Shown here piece after piece: positions 52,742 through 61,597 of a stretch of 64,000 bases of DNA. The stretch's first letter is position 1. The number at the start of each line of letters is the position of its first letter. Source of the DNA: an uncultured Muribaculaceae bacterium. GTDB taxonomy: Bacteria > Bacteroidota > Bacteroidia > Bacteroidales > Muribaculaceae. Below the pieces are notes generated by a model. The model did no database searches. It saw nothing but the letters and a program-made list of their open reading frames with translations, and was not told the origin of the DNA. A program made the translations under genes and the position numbers. The DNA lies in assembly GCA_947174635.1 (NCBI GenBank), contig CAMWJS010000001.1, positions 81,103 through 145,102 on the forward strand. The letters run 5' to 3'.

Positions 52742-53140
52742 ACTGTTTCTGCCCGTTTTTACGCAAAGCCCCTTCGGGCACGCAAACGCTCGTTTTCACG
52801 CAAACGCCCATTTCGGCGTGAAGCCTCTTCCTGTCGTAACAATTTATCTATTCCCAACCGTTTACGCTTGACTTCTCAAAAATTTTTATTACTGTCCGCT
52901 AAACTTTTTTGAGCGGTTGAAAAATTAGGGCTGGCACCTATTGGTTTAGCGGACAGTAATAAAAATTTTTGAGAAATACACGCACAACGGTCGGCTGGGA
53001 CATACCCAGGACTCCATAACGGAGGGGGAGGCGGGTTACGGTGCTGATATGCTGTGTAATGACTGCGCAACTCCATCCCCGATGAAACAGACCAAACATA
53101 TAACTCGCAATATATCAGCCTTCTCACGCATAAAACGCCT
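52742..53140. other. Accessory segment between the guaA-end repeats
   Basis: No credible gene. It holds ACGCAAACGC-type short repeats (52790-52815), the 103-bp inverted-arm element at 52873-52975, and about 165 bp of unrecognised sequence up to the second repeat copy. Confidence 0.5.
52873..52975. repeat. 103-bp element with perfect 32-bp inverted arms
   Basis: Arms at 52873-52904 and 52944-52975 are exact inverses over 32 bp, beginning TTCTCAAAAATTTTTATT and ending in GTCCGCTAAAC toward the 39-bp centre. Arms this long and perfect in a non-coding element suggest a recent miniature transposable element or a very stable hairpin. Confidence 0.85.
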
Positions 53141-53246
53141 AATCGAGTGGGAATAACCAAGGCACTCGGGCCCCCGCTGACCTATAGCCAATTGTGGCTC
53201 ATCGGAACAATCCACACGGATTGATACCAACCACTTACAACAAATC
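53141..53246 (+). repeat. Direct repeat, copy 2: guaA 3' end and flank
   Basis: Second copy of the last guaA codons (IEWE stop) followed by the same 64-bp flank with four changes. It could be an attachment-site remnant, or the original guaA flank displaced by insertion. Confidence 0.85.
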
Positions 53247-53260
53247 TCAATCGTTTGGGC

Positions 53261-53290
53261 TTGACATCTTAGGGATTTTCGCTATATTTG
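53261..53290 (+). promoter_or_regulatory. Promoter of the RAYT gene
   Basis: TTG at 53261-53263, 19-bp spacer, TATATTTG at 53283-53290. Directly followed by a hairpin of the RAYT-associated type (53297-53308) in the presumed leader. Confidence 0.65.
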
Positions 53291-53296
53291 CATTTC

Positions 53297-53308
53297 GGGC
53301 TTTCGCCC
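53297..53308. repeat. REP-like hairpin upstream of the RAYT gene
   Basis: GGGCTTTCGCCC folds as a 4-bp stem with a TTTC loop and is extended by CTC, as in the palindrome after the gene (54403-54449). Confidence 0.65.
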
Positions 53309-53426
53309 TCAGCAGGTGTCGGCGGCATGAGCCTTGAATTTCGATTTTGCTTTTAGCTTTAGGCTTTATATTTCTTTTAGCTTTAAGCTTTATAAATTCC
53401 TTTAATTAGACCTGAAAATCGCAGAT

Positions 53427-54401
53427 ATGTCGGAACAGCCATCTTATTACAGGCAACTTACTCCTCACAATTGCCGTAGGGCATTATGGCATAACTATAA
53501 AGCTCCGGGCCAATATCTGATTACTCTCAATAAGAATCCTTTAATCGCTCCGTTTTAATTGATTTGCGGTGATTTGTGTAGCGCGGCAAATCCTCCGCAT
53601 TGTCAGCTTTCGGCCTCGGGGATGATTATCGACCGCCTTGTCCGCGATATAAATCTGATTGACCCTTTCGAGGTAGATAATCATGTCGTGATGCCTGATC
53701 ATGTCCACATACTGTGGCGCGTAAAAGATTGGCTCCCAAAGGACATGGGATACTACGTAGGGCTGCTGAAGTCACGCTGCTCTAAAATATGGCACGAAGA
53801 ATACCGAGAATCCGAATCGCTGTTTCTGCCTAAATTCAACGACAGGATTTCTTTTAATGATGTCATGACGGAACGTTTTAGCCGGTATATTTCGGACAAT
53901 CCGCGCCGCAGACTCACTGTGATGACGCATCCGGAGTTGTTTGATAGGGCACAGCAGGTTAAAATCCTTGATCGAGTAATGGATGTATTCGGCAACTTTC
54001 AGTTGCTTAAACATCCCGTCATTGCTCCGGCCGTGGTCAGCAGCCGCTATACTCCCGAGCAGAAGCGGAAATTTGAAATACAGATAGAGGAGGCTATTCG
54101 CACGCAGGGGGTATTGGTGTCACCATTCATCAGCCAGGCGGAGAAGGCGTTGATGCAACGAGCCATAGATGAGGGCGCAAGTATTATACGTATTGTCGCC
54201 GACGGCATCGGGCCTAAGTATAAACCGGCGGGTCGTGAATTTGACCTTTGCAGCCAGGGGCGCTGTCTGCATATCGGCGAGCATCGGTTGTCGGCGCATG
54301 TTGAGAAGAAAGGACGGGCGGAGTTCCTTGCCCTGAATGCTCTTGCTCATTGGATTGCTTCGCATCCGGCAGAGAGGATGCTGCTTCTGAGGGGGAGATA
54401 G
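53427..54401 (+). pseudogene. REP-associated tyrosine transposase (RAYT) with in-frame stop
   Basis: A Y1/IS200-like HUH transposase related to those that move REP sequences. Reading from ATG 53427, codons 1-43 give the family start (LWHNYKAPGQYLITLNKN); codon 44 is TAA (53556-53558); the same frame then runs open for 280 codons with VVMPDHVHILW (the HUH His pair) and SRYISDNPRRR (the conserved Tyr-NP block), plus an unusual long C-terminal domain. So either one nonsense mutation has inactivated it or the stop is bypassed. A TTG right after the stop could restart translation but would lose a family-core strand. Flanked by matching hairpins. Confidence 0.85.
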
Positions 54402-54402
54402 A

Positions 54403-54449
54403 CTTCGGGCTTTCGCCCTCGGCACGGTGCCGAGGGCGAAAGCCCGAAG
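54403..54449. repeat. Perfect 47-bp palindrome after the RAYT gene
   Basis: Two 23-bp arms, the left starting CTTCGGGCTTTCGCCCTC, perfectly inverted around a single G (54426). Each arm contains the GGGCTTTCGCCC hairpin, the double-REP layout. It starts 2 bp after the RAYT stop. Confidence 0.9.
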
Positions 54450-54581
54450 ATGGAGCAGGCCTGGAGTGGTGACTAAAGCCGGAAATGGAGAAGCCCCGAA
54501 GCGCCCGAAGTGGGGAGCCGGCCCGGAGTGCCCGAAGTGGGGGGAATTTCGGTTTTTTTTGCTATTATTATTTGCTTTTTG
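54450..54581. other. GC-rich spacer with short direct repeats
   Basis: No gene. GCCCGAAGTGGGG occurs twice (near 54502 and 54529), with CCCCGAAG and CCCGGAG variants between, so a decayed repeat tract related to the palindrome (shared CCCGAAG). Ends at the OmpA-like gene stop. Confidence 0.5.
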
Positions 54582-55442
54582 TCATTTATCCTGATTGGGG
54601 GCTTTGTCGATGAGGTCCATGAACTGGTCAAGGTTGGGGGTGATTATTATCTGGGTGCGGCGGTTGAGCTGACGGCCTTCGGGGGTGGAATTGGTGGCGA
54701 TGGGGTTGTATTCGCCTCGTCCGCCGGCTGTCAGGCGGGAGGGGTCGACGCCGAATTTGTCCTGCAATACCTGTACTACCGATGAGGCGCGCAGGGCGCT
54801 GAGGTCCCAGTTGTTGCGGATGTTGGTCTTGGAGATAGGCACATTGTCGGTGTTGCCTTCAACCAGTACGTCATAGTCTTTGTAATCCTTGATTATCTTG
54901 GCAATCTTGCTGAGTATGTCCATCGCTTTATCGCTTATCTGATAGCTGCCCGAGCGGAAGAGCATGTTGTCGGCCAAGGAGATGTAGACCACGCCTTTAA
55001 GCACCTTGACATCGACGTCGCGCAGTTCGGACGATGACAGCGAACGTGTCAGATTGTTGGTCAGAATCATATTGAGAGAGTCGCTTTTGCTCTTGGCCTC
55101 GATCAGTTGCTTGATGTATTTGTTGGAGGCGTTGATTTCGTCAACGAGCTTTGAGATATTGACATTGCCTTGCGAATTGTTGGCTATGCTCTGGTTGAGG
55201 GCGTTCTGCAGTTCTGCGTAGTTCTTTTGCAGGTCCTCGTTGCCTTTTTTTGCGTCGGCAAGCATGGCCTGCAGGCTTTTGCCTCCGGTCTGGCATTCGG
55301 TGAGAGCCATCTGTGTGGTTGTGTATTGTGACTGTAGCGATTTATAATCGGAGTTCAGAGCCTCATATTTCTTTTTGCTGACGCAACCGGTGGCTGCTAT
55401 CGCCACGACTGCCGTCATAAGAATAATTGAACGTGTTTTCAT
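54582..55442 (-). CDS. OmpA-family lipoprotein
   Basis: 286 residues. Lipobox AATGC (Cys20), a coiled-coil region (about 25-125), and a C-terminal OmpA-like peptidoglycan-binding domain: DNMLFRSGSYQISDKAMDIL, VEGNTDNVPI, NWDLSALRASSVVQVL and NRRTQIII. It anchors the outer membrane to peptidoglycan, like Pal or MotB-type proteins. Stands alone. Confidence 0.9.
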   Translation of the reverse strand: MKTRSIILMTAVVAIAATGCVSKKKYEALNSDYKSLQSQYTTTQMALTECQTGGKSLQAMLADAKKGNEDLQKNYAELQNALNQSIANNSQGNVNISKLVDEINASNKYIKQLIEAKSKSDSLNMILTNNLTRSLSSSELRDVDVKVLKGVVYISLADNMLFRSGSYQISDKAMDILSKIAKIIKDYKDYDVLVEGNTDNVPISKTNIRNNWDLSALRASSVVQVLQDKFGVDPSRLTAGGRGEYNPIATNSTPEGRQLNRRTQIIITPNLDQFMDLIDKAPNQDK

Positions 55443-55598
55443 AACTGTGCGTTTTTAAGTTGAGTTATATGATATAAACGCGCAGGGTCAAGCAACTGTT
55501 TAAAATAGGGTTTATCGTCAGTGGCCGGGCAACTTTAACCCGACAATGTTGTTTCTGTCTATATAGGAGGGAATAATATTGCATTCCGTTTATGAGAG

Positions 55599-56993
55599 AT
55601 GACAGCATGGTTTACGAAAATCAGACAACACATACTTTCTGAAGCCAAGTCGCAGGCGACAGCCGGCCGACGCCTTATGTCGGCTAAAAAATTCATAATA
55701 CTGCTGTCGGTGTTTGTCGGGCTTATCGTGGGTGTGGGGGCTGAAGTGCTGCGATTTCTTATTGGAACGTTGACGGGCCGGCTGTGGGCTCTTATGTCGG
55801 TTCTTGATGCCGGCTGGCTGTTGGTTTTGTTGCCGGTGGCGGGGGTTGTGCTCTGTGGTATCTACTGCCGTTATGTGGTGAAGGACAATATGGAATTTGG
55901 ATGCCAGCGCATCAGGCAGGCTCTTGACGGTCATCGTTATCGTTTGCGGCCGCATCTGATATACGCCCCGATTGTGTCGTGTGCGGTTACGCTCGGGTTT
56001 GGCGGTTCGGCCGGTTCTGAGGGGCCGATTGCCTATGCGGGCGCCGGGATAGGGAGTAATGTCGGCAAATTTTTCGGATTGTCGCCCGACACGTTGCGCA
56101 TCCTTGTTGGTTGCGGGGCGGGAGCCGGTATCGCGGGCATTTTCAAGGCTCCCGTGGGCGGTGCGCTGTTTGCCATAGAGGTGCTCGGTATGGAGCTGAC
56201 CACGGTGTCGGTTCTCGCCCTTGTTTCGTGCTGTCTGGCCTCGTGGTTTACGTCTTATCTATGTTCCGGCATGACGCTCGATCTGCCTATGCATGTGACG
56301 CATGGATTTGATGCCGCCATGATACCCGGAGTGCTGTTGCTCGGGCTTTTCTGCGGTCTGTATTCGCTCTACTATTCCTATGTCATGGGTAAGACGGAAG
56401 GTTTTATCGGCAAATTCAGAAATCCGTGGGTTAAAAATGTTGTTTCTGGGCTTCTGATAGGGGTGGGCCTGTTTATTTTTCCGGCTCTTTACGGTGAGGG
56501 CTACGGTGTGGCGGGCGATATCATCAACGGTCATCCCGAAGGAGCGCTGACACGTTCGTTCTTTGCCGGAGATTCCGGAAGATGGGTCATGCTGCTGTTT
56601 ATCGGCGGGGTGCTGTTGGTGAAGTCCGCATCATGTGCGCTGACCAACGCCGGAGGCGGTGTGGGAGGCGACTTTGCTCCGACACTGTTTGCCGGCTGCA
56701 TGGCGGGTATGTTTTTCTCGTCGTGCGGTAATCTTCTGTTCGGCACGTCGTTGTCCGTTGCGGATTTCGCTTTCTTCGGCATGGCGGGAGTTATGGCCGG
56801 AGCCATACGAGCTCCGTTGATGGCGATGTTCCTTACGGTGGAAATGTCAGGAAATTTCGGAATGTTTCTCCCGATATTGCTTGTCTCGCTTGTGTCTTTC
56901 TCTACGTCAAGGCTGCTTGGCCACCGTGTCGGTGTCAATTTGCCTCCCACATGGGTGCACCGTGATATCGACAGGCTGATAGCTCGTTTCTAA
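55599..56993 (+). CDS. ClC-family chloride channel/transporter
   Basis: 464 residues, about ten or more membrane helices. Selectivity-filter blocks: GSAGSEGPIAYAGAGIGSN (GxxGxEGP), GGVGGDFAPTLFAGCMAG (GxFxP form), and GMAGVMAGAIRAPL. The Glu in SEGP is the gating position. No C-terminal CBS domains. Exchanges chloride and protons or passes halides. ATG 55599 is chosen as the only start in this frame near the helix. Single gene. Confidence 0.92.
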   Translation: MTAWFTKIRQHILSEAKSQATAGRRLMSAKKFIILLSVFVGLIVGVGAEVLRFLIGTLTGRLWALMSVLDAGWLLVLLPVAGVVLCGIYCRYVVKDNMEFGCQRIRQALDGHRYRLRPHLIYAPIVSCAVTLGFGGSAGSEGPIAYAGAGIGSNVGKFFGLSPDTLRILVGCGAGAGIAGIFKAPVGGALFAIEVLGMELTTVSVLALVSCCLASWFTSYLCSGMTLDLPMHVTHGFDAAMIPGVLLLGLFCGLYSLYYSYVMGKTEGFIGKFRNPWVKNVVSGLLIGVGLFIFPALYGEGYGVAGDIINGHPEGALTRSFFAGDSGRWVMLLFIGGVLLVKSASCALTNAGGGVGGDFAPTLFAGCMAGMFFSSCGNLLFGTSLSVADFAFFGMAGVMAGAIRAPLMAMFLTVEMSGNFGMFLPILLVSLVSFSTSRLLGHRVGVNLPPTWVHRDIDRLIARF

Positions 56994-57084
56994 ACGGCAA
57001 TATTACTGCGAATATTAACATTTATTATCAAAATATTTTACAAAAATAATTATTCGATATAGCGTGAATTTCGCAATAAATAAT

Positions 57085-57092
57085 TACTTTTG
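57085..57092 (+). promoter_or_regulatory. -7 element before the coiled-coil/zapA genes
   Basis: TACTTTTG, 18 bp before the ATG at 57111; no exact -33 partner (TTTC near 57070). Confidence 0.45.
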
Positions 57093-57110
57093 TGAAAATT
57101 TGGAATAAGA

Positions 57111-57404
57111 ATGTCCGTCGACTTTGAGCAACGTCTAAACGAAATCAATGCCAAAACGCGCATGCTGATGCAACGTTACCGATATGTGGTAATGCAGAGA
57201 AATGAAGCGCTTGAACGGCTTTCGCAAGTGAGCGGCGAGCTTGACAATGCGCGCCGGCGTATCGAAGAGCTTACGCATCAGGTGGAATATCTCCGCATGG
57301 CATCGGCGATTGAAGCTGTTGACGGCGATATAGAGCAAAGCCGGAAATTCTTGTCCGAGTTAGTGTGGGAAATCGATAAATGTATCAGTCAGTTGAGCGA
57401 ATGA
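57111..57404 (+). CDS. Small coiled-coil protein upstream of zapA
   Basis: 97 residues, no signal peptide, helical throughout with heptads at about 25-65 (ERLSQVSGELDNARRRIEEL). It lies 69 bp before zapA on the same strand. By size and position it could be a ZapB-like or other division-associated coiled coil; I do not recognise the family. Confidence 0.65.
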   Translation: MSVDFEQRLNEINAKTRMLMQRYRYVVMQRNEALERLSQVSGELDNARRRIEELTHQVEYLRMASAIEAVDGDIEQSRKFLSELVWEIDKCISQLSE

Positions 57405-57473
57405 CCGATAGCCGGATCAGCTCATCAGGAGTATTACCATATATATCGACAGTTCAATTAACTGATTGCTGCA

Positions 57474-57818
57474 ATGAAAGATAAACTGAATATCACCATA
57501 CGCATCGCCGAATTGCCACCTTTCGCACTGCAGATTGACCGCAGTGAGGAGGAGATGATAAGGAATGCCGAATATAATGTGAACAAGCTGTGGCGTACGT
57601 GGCGGCAGCGATTTACCGACAAGTCATCGACCGAAGTGCTCGGGATGGTCGCTTTCCAGTTCGCCAAACTGTTTACAGTGCTCAACAGGCAAGCCGATGA
57701 AACCGCGGCTGTGCTTGACCGGTTTGAACGTCAGCTCGACAGCATTTTGCTCGACATAGACGCTTTGGGGGCAGACGGAAATATGACTCTCCCTGACGCA
57801 GGCGGCCGGCATTTGTGA
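57474..57818 (+). CDS. zapA: Cell division protein ZapA
   Basis: 114 residues. Opening KLNITIRIAELPPFALQIDRSEEEMIRNAE matches ZapA (short beta-sheet domain), then a long helix with MVAFQFAKLFTVLNRQAD. ZapA crosslinks FtsZ filaments at the Z ring. It lies between the coiled-coil gene and rny, a common order in Bacteroidota. Confidence 0.85.
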   Translation: MKDKLNITIRIAELPPFALQIDRSEEEMIRNAEYNVNKLWRTWRQRFTDKSSTEVLGMVAFQFAKLFTVLNRQADETAAVLDRFERQLDSILLDIDALGADGNMTLPDAGGRHL

Positions 57819-57821
57819 AAG

Positions 57822-57958
57822 ACAGCACTCCGATTTGTGATGCTCAGTTTCGATAGTTGTAATTATTATTATTCATCCCGCACCTTCATGGCTATTTGTA
57901 TCGCCGGGTCGTTCCCATCTACCGGCTATACGGTCTGTCCATGCTGAGTGCGATTTTT
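57822..57958 (+). ncRNA. Possible structured RNA between zapA and rny (6S-like position)
   Basis: A 160-bp gap with an end-to-end pairing GCACTC (57825-57830)/GAGTGC (57946-57951), an inner stem GCCGG/CCGGC (57903-57925) and an AT-rich, T-containing tail after 57952. The zapA-adjacent place recalls the 6S RNA gene of other bacteria, but I cannot confirm the 6S fold by eye. Confidence 0.3.
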
Positions 57959-57980
57959 ATTTTAAAAATACACTGTTTAA

Positions 57981-59522
57981 ATGGAAATCCTTTATTACAT
58001 TCTCGCTGCTGTAGTAGGCGTGGCTTTGGGCTACGTGATTACTGTGGCAGTTCAAAAGTCGCTGGCACGCAACAGAGCCAAGACAATAATTGAAGAAGCC
58101 CAGCGTGAGGCCGAAGTCCTCAAGAAAAACAAAATTCTCGAGGCTCGCGAAGAGGAGTTGAAAATCAAAGCCGAGGCAGAGAAACAGGCCAATCAGCGCT
58201 TCTCCAAAATCCAGTCGATGGAAGCCAAAATCAAACAGCGCGAGCTTCAGCTCAACCAGCAGCAGAGCGAAAACCAACGCGCCAAAAACGAGCTCGAAAC
58301 CTCGCGCGTGAACCTCGAATCGCAGCTTGCCGTTGTCGAGAACAAAAAAGAAGAACTTGACCGTCTGCGCCGCACTGCGCAGGAGACCCTCGAGCATATC
58401 TCAGGACTTTCATCCGAGGAAGCCAAGGAAAAACTCGTCGAATCGCTCAAGGATGAGGCCAAGACTGCCGCTTCGGCCTATATCAACGATATCATGGACG
58501 AGGCCAAGATGACAGCCAACAAAGAAGCCAAGCGTATTGTCGTACAGACCATACAGCGAGTTGCCACAGAGACTGCCATTGAAAATTCAGTAACAGTATT
58601 CCACATCGATTCGGATGAAATCAAAGGCCGCATCATCGGTCGCGAAGGCCGCAACATTCGTGCTCTCGAGGCTGCCACCGGTATTGAAATCATTGTCGAC
58701 GACACTCCCGAGGCCATCGTGCTTTCAGGCTTCGACCCCGTACGCCGCGAAGTGGCCCGCCTCGCCCTCCATCAGCTTGTGGCCGACGGACGTATCCACC
58801 CCGCCCGCATCGAGGAAGTGGTCAACAAAGTGCGCAAGCAGATTGAAGAGGAAATCATCGAGACAGGAAAACGCACTGTAATCGACCTCGGTATCCACGG
58901 TCTGCATCCCGACCTTATACGTCTTATCGGTAAGATGAAATACCGTTCAAGCTACGGCCAGAACCTGCTCCAGCATGCTCGCGAGACAGCCAATCTGTGC
59001 GCCATCATGGCATCGGAGCTCGGTCTCAATCCCAAAAAAGCGCGCCGTGCCGGTCTGCTCCACGATATAGGCAAAGTGCCTGACGAAGAGCCTGAACTGC
59101 CCCACGCACTCCTCGGCATGAAACTTGCTGAAAAATACAAGGAAAAACCTGAAATATGCAACGCAATCGGCGCTCACCACGACGAAATCGAGCAGACCAC
59201 CCTGCTTGCCCCCATCGTGCAGGTGTGCGACGCCATCTCGGGAGCACGTCCCGGAGCGCGCCGCGAAATCGTCGAGGCGTATATCAAGCGTCTCAACGAC
59301 CTCGAGCAGCTTGCCCTCTCTTATCCCGGAGTCATCAAGACTTATGCCATACAGGCAGGCCGCGAGCTTCGTGTCATAGTCGGAGCCGACAAGATTGACG
59401 ATGTGGAGACCGAACAGCTTTCTACCGAAATTGCAAAACGTATCCAGGACGAGATGACTTATCCCGGCCAGGTCAAAATCACTGTCATACGTGAGACCCG
59501 TGCCGTATCGTTCGCGAAATAA
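57981..59522 (+). CDS. rny: Ribonuclease Y
   Basis: 513 residues. N-terminal membrane anchor ([18 protein letters not shown]), long coiled coil (about 30-200), KH domain with [19 protein letters not shown], and HD nuclease domain with [13 protein letters not shown] and GAHHDE. The endonuclease starts mRNA decay at the membrane. Length and all motifs are normal. It is followed after 31 bp by a RicT-like gene, whose Bacillus relative works with RNase Y. Confidence 0.96.
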   Translation: MEILYYILAAVVGVALGYVITVAVQKSLARNRAKTIIEEAQREAEVLKKNKILEAREEELKIKAEAEKQANQRFSKIQSMEAKIKQRELQLNQQQSENQRAKNELETSRVNLESQLAVVENKKEELDRLRRTAQETLEHISGLSSEEAKEKLVESLKDEAKTAASAYINDIMDEAKMTANKEAKRIVVQTIQRVATETAIENSVTVFHIDSDEIKGRIIGREGRNIRALEAATGIEIIVDDTPEAIVLSGFDPVRREVARLALHQLVADGRIHPARIEEVVNKVRKQIEEEIIETGKRTVIDLGIHGLHPDLIRLIGKMKYRSSYGQNLLQHARETANLCAIMASELGLNPKKARRAGLLHDIGKVPDEEPELPHALLGMKLAEKYKEKPEICNAIGAHHDEIEQTTLLAPIVQVCDAISGARPGARREIVEAYIKRLNDLEQLALSYPGVIKTYAIQAGRELRVIVGADKIDDVETEQLSTEIAKRIQDEMTYPGQVKITVIRETRAVSFAK

Positions 59523-59553
59523 GATTATCGCCGGTAAATCATATAATTGAATT

Positions 59554-61110
59554 ATGTCAGACGATAAAAAAAATCAGCAGCCGTTCAATCCGGCGGCCGA
59601 CGACCCTGTAGCTGCTGGTGCTACCAAAGCTGAAGAGCCGAAGGCGGAGCTGGCTACCGAGCCTGAGATGCCGCTGAGTTGCCCGTGTTGCAACCGCCAT
59701 GTCAAGGCGCCGCGCGGACAGCTCCAGAGCTACAATTACCTCGCCGATGTTCCCGGCGGATACGCCGACTCCGAATATGTGGAGGTATTGTTCAAGAACA
59801 CCCGCAAAGGCTTTTACAAGAATCCCACCGGCATAGCTCTCAATATCGGCGACTGGGTAGCGGTCGAGGCCACCCCGGGACATGATATCGGACGAGTGAC
59901 CATGATTGGCGCGCTTGTGAAGCTGCAGATGCGCAAAGCCGGTGTCAAGAACGAATCGGACCTCAAACGCATATTCCGCAAGGCGCGTCCTGCCGATATG
60001 GAGAAATTCGAGGAAGCGAAATCGCGGGAGAACTCCACGATGATACGTTCCCGTAAAATTGCCGAAAGCCTTCAGCTCAACATGAAAATCGGCGATGTCG
60101 AATATCAGGGCGACGGAAACAAGGCCATTTTCTATTATATCGCCGACGAGCGAGTTGACTTCCGTCAGCTCATAAAGGTGCTTGCCGAGACATTCAAGGT
60201 GCGCATTGAGATGAAGCAGATCGGTGCGCGTCAGGAAGCCGGCCGCATAGGCGGTATCGGTCCGTGCGGACGACCACTGTGTTGCGCCACATGGATGACT
60301 AATTTCGTTTCCGTGGCTACGTCCGCCGCACGCTATCAGGATATTTCACTCAATCCCCAGAAGCTGGCCGGACAGTGTGCCAAGCTCAAGTGCTGTCTCA
60401 ACTTCGAGGTCGATACGTACGTCGAGAGTGTCAAACGCATGCCCGGCAAGGATGTGCGCCTCGAGACTGCCGATGCCACCTACTTCTACTTCAAAGTCGA
60501 TATCTTCAAGCGCGAAATCACTTACTCCACCGACAAGTCAATTGCCGCCAATCTCGTCACAATCGACGCTGACCGCGCATTTGAAATTATCAGGATGAAC
60601 AAAGCCGGTGAAAAACCGCTCTCGCTCAAACGCGAAGGGGAGGAGGAGCCGAAAGCGCAGAAGTACAACGATATTCTCGACCAGGACAATCTCAACCGTT
60701 TCGACAATAAAAAGCGGAAGAAGAAACCGAAAGGTCAGAAGCCGGCACAGCGAGATGAAAAAGCGCGTGACGGCCAGCCCGCGGAACAGCCCGCGCGTGA
60801 CGGACAAGGCGATGACAAATCGCGCCGCGACAACCGCCAGCGCGACAACCGCCGCCGTCAGCGTCCGGCTCAGGGAAATGATGCTCCTCAGGGCGAAGGT
60901 GAAGGCGCGCAGCAAGGCAACCGCCGCCGTGACGACAATAACCGTCGCGACCGCCGTCAAGGACAGGAGAACCGTCAGCCCCGCCGCGACAACCGTCCTC
61001 AGTCGTCTGACGCACGTCAGCAGTCAGATGGCGCAGCACCCAATCAAGTAGCACGCGGCAATCAGCGCCGCGACAACGCTTCGGCCAAATCCAATGAAAA
61101 TGAAGCTTGA
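59554..61110 (+). CDS. ricT: RicT/YaaT-like PSP1-domain protein with basic low-complexity tail
   Basis: 518 residues. The PSP1 core (about 65-340) has GGIGPCGRPLCCATW and CAKLKCCLNFEVD, the Cys set that in Bacillus RicT helps hold Fe-S clusters; an N-terminal CPCC pair (LSCPCCNRH) is extra. Residues about 385-515 are a tail of Arg, Asp, Asn and Gln repeats (RRDNRQRDNRRRQR), likely disordered and RNA-binding. RicT with YlbF and YmcA directs RNase Y in Bacillus; partners for the other two are not in the window. Overlaps gldH by 17 bp. Confidence 0.88.
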   Translation: MSDDKKNQQPFNPAADDPVAAGATKAEEPKAELATEPEMPLSCPCCNRHVKAPRGQLQSYNYLADVPGGYADSEYVEVLFKNTRKGFYKNPTGIALNIGDWVAVEATPGHDIGRVTMIGALVKLQMRKAGVKNESDLKRIFRKARPADMEKFEEAKSRENSTMIRSRKIAESLQLNMKIGDVEYQGDGNKAIFYYIADERVDFRQLIKVLAETFKVRIEMKQIGARQEAGRIGGIGPCGRPLCCATWMTNFVSVATSAARYQDISLNPQKLAGQCAKLKCCLNFEVDTYVESVKRMPGKDVRLETADATYFYFKVDIFKREITYSTDKSIAANLVTIDADRAFEIIRMNKAGEKPLSLKREGEEEPKAQKYNDILDQDNLNRFDNKKRKKKPKGQKPAQRDEKARDGQPAEQPARDGQGDDKSRRDNRQRDNRRRQRPAQGNDAPQGEGEGAQQGNRRRDDNNRRDRRQGQENRQPRRDNRPQSSDARQQSDGAAPNQVARGNQRRDNASAKSNENEA

Positions 61111-61594
61111 AAGTATAGTTGACAAATCCTTTGTTCCGGCGCTGCTATTGTTCACAATGGCAGCGCTGGCCGGATTGTCGGGCTGCCGTATGGGTCCCAA
61201 CGACTACAGTTCGTATCACGATATAGATCCCGCCGGATGGCGCTATGGCGATACTCTCAGATATAATTTTGTCCCGAGGGATACGGTAGTGACAGGCGGG
61301 CTGGTTCTGTCACTGCGACACACCAACGACTATATCTACAGCAACATATTTCTTGAAGTCACTGTCGCCGACTCTGTCGGCTCTCGCTGCGACACATTGG
61401 CGATAACGCTTGCAGATGACTTCGGGCGCTGGTACGGACGTGGCATCGGCACTGATTTCCAGGTATCCGATACTGTCGCTGCCGATATGACGCTGCATCG
61501 TCCGGTCAATATCGGCGTGCGTCATATCATGCGCGATGAAGTCCTTGCCGACATAGAGCAGGTCGGTGTTTCATTTGTAGAGAAAAAACAGTAG
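61094..61594 (+). CDS. gldH: Gliding-motility lipoprotein GldH
   Basis: 166 residues. Lipobox GLSGC (Cys31), then a 135-residue beta-rich domain with WRYGDTLRYNFVP, LSLRHTNDYIYSN and GRGIGTDFQVSDT, the GldH pattern. GldH is needed for gliding and for stability of type IX secretion parts in Flavobacterium; in non-gliding gut species its role is not settled. The ATG at 61094 lies inside ricT; a second ATG at 61100 would give the same signal peptide. Confidence 0.85.
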   Translation: MKMKLESIVDKSFVPALLLFTMAALAGLSGCRMGPNDYSSYHDIDPAGWRYGDTLRYNFVPRDTVVTGGLVLSLRHTNDYIYSNIFLEVTVADSVGSRCDTLAITLADDFGRWYGRGIGTDFQVSDTVAADMTLHRPVNIGVRHIMRDEVLADIEQVGVSFVEKKQ

Positions 61595-61597
61595 AAG

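Noticed and set aside
53559..54401. RAYT read as an intact gene starting at the TTG after the stop
   Set aside because: The 43 codons before the TAA hold the conserved family N-terminus in the same frame, so the shorter reading is a truncated remainder.
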